This document shows, piece by piece, positions 33,378 to 41,191 of a stretch of DNA of 64,000 nt; position 1 is the stretch's first letter; the number at the start of each line of letters is the position of its first letter. The notes beneath the pieces are model-generated. The model saw only the letters and a program-made list of their open reading frames with translations, made no database searches and had not been told where the DNA came from. The stretch spans positions 182,132 to 246,131 of the forward strand of contig CANGKZ010000004.1 of assembly GCA_947454705.1 (NCBI GenBank), given 5' to 3'. The translations under genes and the position numbers were made by a program. The DNA is from Verrucomicrobiota bacterium. Its GTDB lineage: Bacteria; Verrucomicrobiota; Verrucomicrobiia; Limisphaerales; UBA9464.

Positions 33378-35183
33378 ATGGCCACCCACGACGACATCGC
33401 CCTGGAAGAGGAATTCGCGCAATCGCGGATGACCGGTGGATTGCTGCGCCGGTTGTTCAGCTACACGCGTCCGTATCGGCGCCAGTTCGTTCTCAATCTG
33501 CTCCTCACCGCGCTGGCCACCATCTCGTCGCTGGCGGGACCTCGATTGATCCAGGTGGGGATCGACCGTCATCTCACCCGCTGGAACAGCGCGCGGGATG
33601 CGGCGTGGGGAATCGCGGTGGTGAGCGGGATCTATCTGGCCAACCTGTTGCTCGGATGGATGCTGTCGGTGATGCAGGTGCGTTCGGCGATTACGCTGGG
33701 GCAGGGGGCGATGAACGACCTGCGCCTCGCGGTGTTTGATCACATCCAGCGGCTCTCGCTGAACTATTTCGATCGCACGCACCAGGGACGGATCATGGCC
33801 CGTGCGGACAGCGATGTGGATTCGCTGGATCGCATCCTCACCTGGGGTGCGACCCAGTTGTTGTCCAGCCTGCTGACCTTGATCGGCGTGGTGGTGGTGA
33901 TGGTGAGCTACGATTGGAAGCTGTGTCTTGCGGTGTGCACAGTGCTGCCGCCGCTGATTTTATCGACGGCATGGTTCCACGTGCGCGGACGCGAGGCGTA
34001 TCGGAAGATTCGCGGGACCTTGTCGCGTCTCACTGCGGCGACGGCCGAAAACATTTCCGGAGTGCGCGTGGTGCAGGCGTTCGGGCGCGAGGCGGAGAAT
34101 TTTCGTCGCTTCACCGGTTTGCATCAGGACTACGCGGATCGCTGGGTGAGTTCCTCGCGGATCTTCCACACCTACATGCCGCTGGTGAACCTGCTCGCGG
34201 GCGCGGCCACGTGCATCGTGCTGGGCTACGGCGGCAGCCGGGTGTTGAGCGGGGACATGACGGTCGGAGCGCTGGCGGCGTTTGTCCTGTATCTGGGCAT
34301 GTTCTTTGGTCCGGTGCAGGTGATGAGCGAGCTCTACAACACCATGCTCTCCGCAGCGGCGAGTGCGGAACGGATCTTCGCCCTGCTCGACACGCAGCCC
34401 CAAGTGCAGGACCGCGTCGGAGCTCCGCCGCTGCCGCGTCTTGCAGGAGCGGTGCGATATGAGTCGGTTCGGTTTCGATACGACACCACGCCGGCAGACC
34501 GGTGGATTCTGGACGACATCGAGTTCGAAGTGCCTGCGGGTTCGACCGTCGCGCTGGTGGGGCACACCGGTTCGGGCAAGACCAGCATTGTGAGCCTGCT
34601 GGCGCGATTCTATGAGCCTCAGTCGGGCCGCATCCTGGTGGACGGCCACGACATTGGTGCGCACACGATGGAGTCGCTCCACTCGCAGCTCGGGATTGTG
34701 ACGCAGGAGAACTTCCTCTTCACCGGCACGGTGATGGAGAACCTCAAATTTGGGCGTCCTTCCGCGACCGACGACGAAGTGGTGGCCGCGGCGAAACGGC
34801 TGGGGGCGGATGCGGTGATTCGTCGATTGGCCGAAGGGTATCAGACCAAGATCGGCGAACGCGGCGGCACGCTCAGCGCGGGAGAGCGTCAGTTGATCAC
34901 CTTCACGCGGGCGATGGTGGCGGAGCCGCGGATCCTGATTCTGGACGAAGCCACCAGTGCGGTGGACCCGGAGACCGAGCGCATCCTGCAGCATGCGCTG
35001 GAGGCCTTGTTTGAGCGTCGAACCAGCTTTGTGGTGGCCCACCGGTTGAGCACGGTGCGGCATGCGAACCTGATCCTGGTGCTGGCTGAAGGACGCATCG
35101 TGGAGCGTGGCACGCACGACGCGTTGATTGCCATGGGCGGAACCTACTCCAAGCTTCACGCCGAATTCGTCCGCGCCGTCTAG
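33378..35183 (+). CDS. ABC exporter subunit B (catalytic half)
   Basis: This 601-residue partner has a six-helix membrane domain and an NBD with Walker A VGHTGSGKTS. It has an intact Walker B with catalytic Glu524 (LILDEATSAVD) and switch His555 (VVAHRLSTV). Its own signature motif is non-canonical, LSAGERQ at 499-505. Paired with the upstream subunit, its Walker A/B and Glu face that subunit's perfect LSGGQ, giving one competent ATP site. Its own altered signature faces the other subunit's Asp539, giving the degenerate site. This complementary pattern supports an obligate heterodimer. The gene is 17 bases after subunit A and 40 bases before altronate dehydratase. Confidence 0.93.
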   Translation: MATHDDIALEEEFAQSRMTGGLLRRLFSYTRPYRRQFVLNLLLTALATISSLAGPRLIQVGIDRHLTRWNSARDAAWGIAVVSGIYLANLLLGWMLSVMQVRSAITLGQGAMNDLRLAVFDHIQRLSLNYFDRTHQGRIMARADSDVDSLDRILTWGATQLLSSLLTLIGVVVVMVSYDWKLCLAVCTVLPPLILSTAWFHVRGREAYRKIRGTLSRLTAATAENISGVRVVQAFGREAENFRRFTGLHQDYADRWVSSSRIFHTYMPLVNLLAGAATCIVLGYGGSRVLSGDMTVGALAAFVLYLGMFFGPVQVMSELYNTMLSAAASAERIFALLDTQPQVQDRVGAPPLPRLAGAVRYESVRFRYDTTPADRWILDDIEFEVPAGSTVALVGHTGSGKTSIVSLLARFYEPQSGRILVDGHDIGAHTMESLHSQLGIVTQENFLFTGTVMENLKFGRPSATDDEVVAAAKRLGADAVIRRLAEGYQTKIGERGGTLSAGERQLITFTRAMVAEPRILILDEATSAVDPETERILQHALEALFERRTSFVVAHRLSTVRHANLILVLAEGRIVERGTHDALIAMGGTYSKLHAEFVRAV

Positions 35184-35223
35184 CCGCTTGCTTCGGTGCG
35201 CGACGATCTGCGTTGATTCGGGG

Positions 35224-36771
35224 ATGCAACCTTTCGAATCGATCGCCCTGCGGCTTCATTCCGAGGACGATGTCGCCGTGGCCAAGTCCCCGCTCAAGGC
35301 CGGGTCGGTCTGGGACGATCACGGCACGCCGCTGACCGTCGGGGCCGACGTGGGTCGCGGACACAAGGTTGCAGTGCGCCCCATTGCCGACGGAGCCGCG
35401 GTTCGCAAGTACGGGCAGGTGATTGGCTTTGCGCGCGGGGCGATTCGTCCGGGCGATCTGGTGCATTTGCACAACCTGGAGTTGAAGGATTTTGTGCGGG
35501 ATCACGCGATCGGAAGCGATGTCCGCCCGCTCGCTCCGTTGCCGCCGGGATCGGAACGTACCTTTCCTGGTTTCTCCCGCCCCGGCGGGCGCGCGGGAAC
35601 CCGCAATTACATCGCGGTGATTTCCAGCGTGAACTGCTCGGCCTCGGTGTCGAAATACGTGGCGGAACGCTTCCGCGGACCGGACTTTGCGCGGCAGTTT
35701 CCCGGAGTCGATGGCGTGGTGGCGTTCACGCATAAGAGTGGATGCGCGATGCCGGACAATGAACCGACGCGCCTGCTGCAGCGTGTTCTGGCCGGGATCG
35801 CGCGTCATCCGAACATCACCGGCTACGTGCTCATCGGGCTTGGGTGCGAGGTGAACCAGACCGATCGTCTGGTGCGCGAGTTTTCCCTCGATCAACTCGC
35901 GCCCGGTGAGGTGATGCCGACGGTGATGAACATCCAAACGCAGGGCGGCATTGCCAAGACCATCGAGGCCGCCACCAAGGCGGTGGAGCGGTTGCTTCCA
36001 GTGTCGGCAGCCTTGCGACGGACCCCGCAGCCGTTGAGCCGGTTGACGCTCGCGATGAATTGCGGCGGCTCCGACGGCGCGAGCGGGATCACCGCCAATC
36101 CCGCGCTTGGCGTGGCGAGCGATGAGTTGGTTCGCCACGGAGCGGCCAGCGTGTTGGGTGAGACGCCTGAGATTTACGGAGCGGAGCATCTTCTGACCCG
36201 CCGCGCGATTTCCCGCGAGGTGGGGGAGAAGCTGATCAGCCAGGTGCGGTGGTGGGAGGATCACGCCCGGCTTCACAATGCATCGATCGACAACAACCCG
36301 AGCGTCGGCAACAAGGCCGGCGGCCTCACCACCATCGTGGAAAAAAGCCTCGGCGCGGTGGCCAAGGCGGGTCAGGCCCCGCTCTCGGCGGTGTACGGTT
36401 ACGCGGAGCCGATCACCCAGCCCGGGCTCGGGTTCATGGACACGCCGGGGTTCGATCCGGTGAGCATGACCGGCCTGATTTGCGGCGGCGCCAACGTGGG
36501 CGTGTTCACTACCGGACGCGGAAGTGTTTACGGTTGCAAACCTGCGCCGTGCATCAAGGTGGCCACCAACACCACGTTGTTCGAATGGATGCGCGAGGAC
36601 ATGGACATCAACGCGGGAACCATCCTCGACGGCACGGAGACGCTGGAGCAGGTGGGGCACCGGATCTTTGAGGAAATCATCGCCGTCGCGGGCGGAAAGA
36701 AAACCCGAAGTGAGGAGCAGGGGTTGGGCGACGAAGAGTTTGCACCCTGGTTGCTGGGGCCGGTGTTTTAA
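35224..36771 (+). CDS. Altronate dehydratase-type (UxaA/GarD family) sugar-acid dehydratase
   Basis: The 515-residue protein combines the small N-terminal SAF-like domain (DDVAVAKSPLKAGSVW ... VGRGHKVAV) and the large C-terminal UxaA/GarD domain (GRAGTRNYIAVISSVNCSAS, TGLICGGANVGVFTTGRGS, PCIKVATNT). Family enzymes use Fe(II) to dehydrate altronate, galactarate or related aldonates to 2-keto-3-deoxy acids. The conserved cysteines and histidines typical of the family are present (for example HKSGCAMP, LGCEVNQTD). I start at the ATG at 35224 rather than the frame-open upstream site, which overlaps the ABC gene. With the fuconate dehydratase it points to sugar-acid catabolism. Which substrate is used cannot be decided here. 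Confidence 0.9.
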   Translation: MQPFESIALRLHSEDDVAVAKSPLKAGSVWDDHGTPLTVGADVGRGHKVAVRPIADGAAVRKYGQVIGFARGAIRPGDLVHLHNLELKDFVRDHAIGSDVRPLAPLPPGSERTFPGFSRPGGRAGTRNYIAVISSVNCSASVSKYVAERFRGPDFARQFPGVDGVVAFTHKSGCAMPDNEPTRLLQRVLAGIARHPNITGYVLIGLGCEVNQTDRLVREFSLDQLAPGEVMPTVMNIQTQGGIAKTIEAATKAVERLLPVSAALRRTPQPLSRLTLAMNCGGSDGASGITANPALGVASDELVRHGAASVLGETPEIYGAEHLLTRRAISREVGEKLISQVRWWEDHARLHNASIDNNPSVGNKAGGLTTIVEKSLGAVAKAGQAPLSAVYGYAEPITQPGLGFMDTPGFDPVSMTGLICGGANVGVFTTGRGSVYGCKPAPCIKVATNTTLFEWMREDMDINAGTILDGTETLEQVGHRIFEEIIAVAGGKKTRSEEQGLGDEEFAPWLLGPVF

Positions 36772-36832
36772 TCGGATCCGGGCGCGTGTTCCGGGGTTGT
36801 CGGAGCCCGGTTGGCGAGGGCATGCTCCGGTC

Positions 36833-37681
36833 ATGATTCCCCGGCTACCGTTCTCCGTTCGATCGCTCGTGGTGCTCCTGCTCGGAGTGCTGCCGTGTTG
36901 GGCTCGCGGTGCGGAGCCGATGCAGGTGAGCTGGACCAACCGGATTCTCACCGTGCGTTCCGCGCATCTTCCGCAGGGGCGATTGGAGATCCTGTACCTG
37001 GAGGCCTTTCTCCGTCCGGGGGCGAATCAGCGCGAGTGGGGCAAGACCGTGATGCCGCATCGCACGCGTCTGGTGGAGACCAACGCGGCGGGTACGTTGC
37101 TTCGATTCGAGACGCGGGTGGAGCCTTCGATGCTCGTGCTCCATGAGGTCCGGTCGGGATCGGATGAACTCGAGTTTACCTTCGAGCTTCGCAACGAGGG
37201 GCTCGCACGGTCGGAGGTGCAGTGGTTCCAGCCGGCGTGCATCCGGGTGGATGGATTCACGGGGAGGGATCAAAAAGGATACACGGCGCGGAGCTTCGTC
37301 TACACCGCCGCGGGCAGGACGTTTCTGGACCGGTTGGATCGGACCGAGGAAGCGTTGTATCGCGGCGGACAGGTGTTCCTTCCGTCGTGGACTCGCGAGG
37401 CGGATGCGAACCCACGTCCGGTGGCGAAGAACCGGCTGGTGAACGGCCTGATCGGCTGCGTGTCCGCCGATGACCGCTGGATCCTGGCCACGGCGAGCAG
37501 CCGCACGCATGAGTTGTTCGAGGGCGTGTATGTGTGTCTGCACAGCGATCCGCTGATCGATGGCCTCGCGCCGGGTGAAGTGAAACGGATCCGGCAGAAG
37601 GTGTACCTGGTACCCAATGATCCCGACGCGCTGCTCAAGCGGTACCAACGGGATTTTGTCCGCGGCAACGACCAGTGGTGA
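36833..37681 (+). CDS. Secreted protein of unknown function
   Basis: The ATG at 36833 gives a signal peptide (RSLVVLLLGVLPCWARGAE) and a 282-residue product. I do not recognise the family. The mature part is beta-rich with Trp/Arg clusters: QVSWTNRILTVRSAHLPQG, ASSRTHELFEGVYVCLHSDP, and a final KVYLVPNDPDALLKRYQRDF. The fold could be a galactose-mutarotase-like or sugar-binding sandwich, but this is guesswork. It follows the altronate dehydratase by 61 bases on the same strand and precedes the MoaD-like gene by 58. Confidence 0.68.
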   Translation: MIPRLPFSVRSLVVLLLGVLPCWARGAEPMQVSWTNRILTVRSAHLPQGRLEILYLEAFLRPGANQREWGKTVMPHRTRLVETNAAGTLLRFETRVEPSMLVLHEVRSGSDELEFTFELRNEGLARSEVQWFQPACIRVDGFTGRDQKGYTARSFVYTAAGRTFLDRLDRTEEALYRGGQVFLPSWTREADANPRPVAKNRLVNGLIGCVSADDRWILATASSRTHELFEGVYVCLHSDPLIDGLAPGEVKRIRQKVYLVPNDPDALLKRYQRDFVRGNDQW

Positions 37682-37739
37682 GCGGTGAGGCTGGATTCCT
37701 GGGTTGCGATTTTGAGGGGCGTTCGGTGAACTTTGGGTC

Positions 37740-38012
37740 GTGCCCAAGGTGCGTTTCACTCCCCATCTGAGACGGTTCTTCCCGAAGCTGGAGGAAGGTC
37801 CGGTGGAGGGCGTGACGGTGGCGGAGGTGATTCGCGCGCTGGATCAGAAGCATCCCGGACTGGCCGCCTATTTGGTCGATGACCGCGGTGCGCTCCGGAA
37901 GCACGTGAATGTTTTTCTGCGCGAGGAGCCGGTTCGGGACCGGGATCGCCTGTCCGATGCGGTGGCTCCCGGGGATGAGGTGTTCATCCTCCAGGCGCTC
38001 TCCGGCGGTTGA
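37740..38012 (+). CDS. MoaD/ThiS-family ubiquitin-like protein
   Basis: The 90-residue protein starts at GTG 37740 (MPKVRFTPHLRRFF) and has the beta-grasp pattern of MoaD/ThiS, ending in the diagnostic Gly-Gly (ILQALSGG). In ThiS and MoaD the C-terminal glycine is adenylated and then thiocarboxylated. No moaE, thiG, moeB or other cofactor gene is nearby. The next gene, 43 bases on, encodes a BNR-repeat protein. I recall this MoaD-like plus BNR pairing from several phyla, where its role is not known. A stand-alone sulfur carrier or a protein modifier are both possible. Confidence 0.87.
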   Translation: MPKVRFTPHLRRFFPKLEEGPVEGVTVAEVIRALDQKHPGLAAYLVDDRGALRKHVNVFLREEPVRDRDRLSDAVAPGDEVFILQALSGG

Positions 38013-38055
38013 GGCTCAGAACATTTTCCGCGTCATCACGTCCTTTCATCCATCC

Positions 38056-39129
38056 ATGCAACTCCTGCTCTCCACTCGAAAAGGTCTGATCCAACTGGTG
38101 CCCGAGGGAACCAGTTGGCGAACGCTGCGTCTCTCGTTTCCCGGGGTGGCGGTGTCGTACGCCACACGCGATCCGCGCGATGGACGAATTTGGGCGTGTC
38201 TGGACCACGGTCATTGGGGGCAGAAGCTTCACTATTCCGCGGACGACGGCGCGTCCTGGCAGGAGGTGGCCGCGCCGAAGTATCCCGAGGGCGCGGAAGT
38301 GAAGCCCGGAGTGCCGGCGGTGCTGCGCTATCTGTGGGTGTTTGAGCCCGGGCCCGCGGATCAGCCGGGGCGCCTGTATTTGGGAACGGAGCCGGGTGGA
38401 TTGTTCCGATCCGACGATGGCGGGGCATCGTGGAATCTCGTCACCGGCCTGTGGGATCAACCCACACGAACCACGCACTGGATGGGCGGGGGACGCGATC
38501 ATCCGGGCATCCATTCGATCGTGATCGACCCGCGGAACTCGCGTCATGTCCGCATTGGCATCAGTTGCGCGGGAGTGTTCGAGACCCTGGATGACGGCGT
38601 GAGCTGGCGTCCCACGAATCGCGGATTGAAGGCGAGCTTTCTCCCGGATCCTTCGGTGGAAGTGGGGCACGATCCTCATCTGTTGGTGGCCTGCACCGGC
38701 GCGCCGGACGTGCTGTGGCAGCAGAACCATTGTGGCATTTTCCGGAGCACCGATGGCGGAGCGCAGTGGACCGATGTGGGCGAGGCGGGTGGCCCTGCGC
38801 ACTTCGGCTTTGCGATCGCGGCGGATCCCGCGAATCCGGCCACCGCGTGGGTGGTGCCGGCCCACAGCGATGAGCAACGCCTCGCTCCGTCGGGCGCGTT
38901 GTGCGTGTGCCGCACCGACGATGGCGGCGCGAGTTGGCAGGCGTTCCGGACCGGTCTGCCGCAGCGGGATTGCTACGACATCGTGCTGCGTCACGCGCTG
39001 GATTATCGCGAGGACCGCCTGGTGATCGGATCGACGACCGGAAATGTGTACGTGTCAGCGGACCGCGGCGTGTCGTGGTCGTGTTTGGGCAACCACTTCC
39101 CGCCCGTGTACGCGGCTCGCTTCGCCTGA
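38056..39129 (+). CDS. BNR/sialidase-like beta-propeller protein paired with the MoaD-like gene
   Basis: The 357-residue protein contains at least five Asp-box-like repeats of the S-x-D-x-G-x-x-W type: SADDGASWQEV, SDDGGASWNLV, TLDDGVSWRPT, STDGGAQWTDV, TDDGGASWQAF and SADRGVSWSCL. These build a BNR/VPS10-like propeller. No signal peptide is visible (it begins MQLLLSTRKGLIQLVPEG), so it is probably cytoplasmic, unlike true sialidases. No sialidase arginine triad could be assigned. The start at ATG 38056 is 43 bases after the MoaD-like stop, so the two are co-transcribed. Function is unknown. Confidence 0.87.
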   Translation: MQLLLSTRKGLIQLVPEGTSWRTLRLSFPGVAVSYATRDPRDGRIWACLDHGHWGQKLHYSADDGASWQEVAAPKYPEGAEVKPGVPAVLRYLWVFEPGPADQPGRLYLGTEPGGLFRSDDGGASWNLVTGLWDQPTRTTHWMGGGRDHPGIHSIVIDPRNSRHVRIGISCAGVFETLDDGVSWRPTNRGLKASFLPDPSVEVGHDPHLLVACTGAPDVLWQQNHCGIFRSTDGGAQWTDVGEAGGPAHFGFAIAADPANPATAWVVPAHSDEQRLAPSGALCVCRTDDGGASWQAFRTGLPQRDCYDIVLRHALDYREDRLVIGSTTGNVYVSADRGVSWSCLGNHFPPVYAARFA

Positions 39130-39191
39130 CGAACGCGACGTGGGTTTGATTTGAGGCCGGGGCGGGAATGGGGTTGGATGCGGGAAATCCC

Positions 39192-40514
39192 ATGAATCCC
39201 TTCACTTCCACCTCCTCCGAGTCGTGTTCCATGCCGGGGCGTCGTGAGTTTCTGCGCGCCACGGGTTCGCTCGCCGCAGTTCTCGCCGCGGGGCAGGCCC
39301 CTCAGTTTCTCAGTGCGGAGACGCTCCAGGCTTCCTCGCGCGTGCGCGTGGCGGTGCTCGGGCTCGGGCGGGGGATGGATCACATCAAGGGCTATTCCCA
39401 GGTGCCTTCCGCCGAGATCGCTGCGGTGTGCGATGTGGATGCGCGGCGTCTTGCCGCCGGCGTGGCGGAGGTGGAGAAACGGTCGGGTCGCACGCCTGCC
39501 GCAGTGCCGGATTACCGCCGCATTCTCGAGGACAAGTCGATCGATGCGGTGTCGATCGCGTTGCCGAATTTCTGGCATGCGCCGATGACCTTGCTGGCCT
39601 GCGCTGCGGGGAAGCACGTGTATGTGGAGAAACCAGGAAGCCACAACGCGCGGGAGTCGGGCTGGATGGTGGAGGCGGCGCGCCGACACAACCGCCGGGT
39701 GCAGATGGGGAATCAGCGTCGCAGCGTGCCAGAGATCCGCGAGGCGATGGAGCGGTTGAAGTCGGGAGTGATCGGCCCGGTGCGGTATGCCCGGAGTTGG
39801 TACGATGCGAATCGACCGGGGATCGGACGCGGGCGTCTGGTGCCGGTGCCGGAAGGATTGAATTACGGGCTCTGGCAGGGGCCAATTCCGGAGCGTCCGT
39901 ACGTGGACAACCTCGTTCACTACAACTGGCATTGGCGCTGGCACTGGGGCGGCGGCGAATTGGCGAACAACGGGATTCACGCGCTGGATCTGGTCCGCTG
40001 GGGCCTCGGAGTGGGCTTGCCCCAACGCGTGTCGGTCGCGGGAGGCCGGTACCATTTTCAGGACGACCAGGAGACTCCGGATACGATCGTGGCGAACTTC
40101 GATTTTGGTTCGTGCGGAGCCACGTGGGATTCCAGCAGCTGTCTTCCGCGGAAGGAGGAGGCGCATCCGTTCGTCACCTTTTACGGCGAAAAGGGGAGTC
40201 TCTCGATCGACCTCGGTGCGGGCTACAAAGTGTTCGATCTCGCAGGGAAGGAAGTGTCGCGGGTGAGCGGAAAGTTCAGCGATGTGCCGCACTTCACGAA
40301 CTTCGTGGAATCGATTCGGTCGGGGGTGGCGTTGAACTCGGAGATCGGCGAGGGGCAGAAGAGCACGATGTTGTGTCATCTGGGGAACATCGCGTATCGG
40401 ACCGGATCGGTGCTGACGGTGGATCCGGCCACGGGAGCGATCCGCAATGCCACGCGGGATCAACGCCGGCTGTGGGGACGCGAGTACCGGCCCGGTTGGG
40501 AACCGAAGGTATAA
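39192..40514 (+). CDS. Tat-exported Gfo/Idh/MocA-family oxidoreductase
   Basis: The 440-residue protein has a twin-arginine signal ([19 protein letters not shown]), so it is folded in the cytoplasm with NAD(P) bound and exported. The Rossmann part has [17 protein letters not shown] and [11 protein letters not shown]. The family Glu-Lys-Pro is in [15 protein letters not shown]. The C-terminal sheet contains the [20 protein letters not shown] stretch typical of this verrucomicrobial/planctomycete subfamily. Such proteins oxidise or epimerise sugars, but the substrate is unknown. ATGs at 39168, 39192 and 39231 are all in frame. I take 39192 as the middle option, and the Tat motif is within each product. 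Confidence 0.85.
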   Translation: MNPFTSTSSESCSMPGRREFLRATGSLAAVLAAGQAPQFLSAETLQASSRVRVAVLGLGRGMDHIKGYSQVPSAEIAAVCDVDARRLAAGVAEVEKRSGRTPAAVPDYRRILEDKSIDAVSIALPNFWHAPMTLLACAAGKHVYVEKPGSHNARESGWMVEAARRHNRRVQMGNQRRSVPEIREAMERLKSGVIGPVRYARSWYDANRPGIGRGRLVPVPEGLNYGLWQGPIPERPYVDNLVHYNWHWRWHWGGGELANNGIHALDLVRWGLGVGLPQRVSVAGGRYHFQDDQETPDTIVANFDFGSCGATWDSSSCLPRKEEAHPFVTFYGEKGSLSIDLGAGYKVFDLAGKEVSRVSGKFSDVPHFTNFVESIRSGVALNSEIGEGQKSTMLCHLGNIAYRTGSVLTVDPATGAIRNATRDQRRLWGREYRPGWEPKV

Positions 40515-40684
40515 GGAACTTCCCGCCGCGCTCCAAAATCGTGGGGTTGAACCGAGTTGCGGTCGGCCAACGCCAATGAAACGGCGGAGGCGTTTCCAAG
40601 TCCGAATGATCCGCCTCGTCCCCCTAGCCGTTAAATGGGATTGAGCGGGAGGCGTTGCGATACGGAGGCCCGTGCATTAGCGCC

Positions 40685-40828
40685 GCGCGCGACTAGTCAG
40701 GGCGCGGGTGGAACCGCGCCCTCCACGCGGTTTTCGATCCATGCGCTCGAATGGAGGCCATCCCTCGGTGGAGGGCGTGGTTCCACCCACGCCCCATTTT
40801 CGTTTGCGTACCGCGTGTGAAGTCGCAG
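40685..40828 (+). repeat. 142-144-bp hairpin element, copy A
   Basis: The element runs from GCGCGCGACTA to GTGTGAAGTCGCAG and is closely matched by 55120-55261. Its arms (40701-40728 and 40766-40793) are near-perfect inverted repeats of 28 bases around a 37-base loop. It could fold into a long hairpin on either strand. No coding capacity is evident. Confidence 0.85.
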
Positions 40829-40868
40829 CGGGTAGAACGCGCTGAGGGTAAAAGGTGGCGTCGCCAAA

Positions 40869-40939
40869 TTTTGGAGTGCGGTGGCAGAGCGAAGCGTCGA
40901 CACCGCTATTGAGTCCGAGTGCTATGCGAAACCGACCGG
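40869..40939 (+). repeat. 70-bp dispersed element, copy 1
   Basis: It opens TTTTGGAGTGCGGTGGCAGA and ends AAACCGACCGG. Related copies lie at 48952-49021 and 63220-63287 (inverted) and at 54933-55002 (direct). All four are intergenic. Confidence 0.85.
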
Positions 40940-40987
40940 TGGTACGGCGGGTGATTTGAAGTGTTACCCGTGAAGGCTGGAGTCCTC

Positions 40988-41056
40988 TGCCGTCCTTGTG
41001 GGACTCGATGAGACCTGTATCCACCCAACGCAGGGCTGAAGGCCGTGGGCTATTTT
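40988..41056. repeat. Decayed half copy of the MITE-like element
   Basis: The string CTGCCGTCC-T-G-T-GGGACTCG and the closing GGGCTATTTT at 41047-41056 match the right half of the element at 30014-30160, with substitutions. The left terminal repeat is missing. Confidence 0.6.
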
Positions 41057-41116
41057 CATTTCCATTCGGCGAATGGTTCGGTGGGGCGTTCCAGTGGCGT
41101 CGTAACGGTTCCCGCC

Positions 41117-41148
41117 CCTTCAACGCTTCAACTTTTCAACCCTTCAAC
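41117..41148 (+). repeat. 32-bp TTCAAC-unit element, copy 4
   Basis: Identical over 32 bases to the copies at 11158 and 30210. It lies just past the 3' end of argH, which is read from the other strand. Confidence 0.9.
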
Positions 41149-41191
41149 CACCGTCTTCAGGTTCACCCCTTCAACCGCCGGCCTCGGCCGG

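Larger units (their letters stand above)
40515..41191. other. Repeat-rich intergenic region without a gene
   Basis: These 677 bases between the converging oxidoreductase and argH contain no reading frame with coding character. In order they hold the 144-bp hairpin element copy A, the 70-bp element copy 1, a decayed half of the MITE-like element and the TTCAAC element. The first 170 bases show no repeat I recognise. Confidence 0.85.

Noticed and set aside
36524..36832. Upstream extension of the secreted protein gene at 36833
   Set aside because: It overlaps the end of altronate dehydratase in another frame. The signal peptide begins at 36833.
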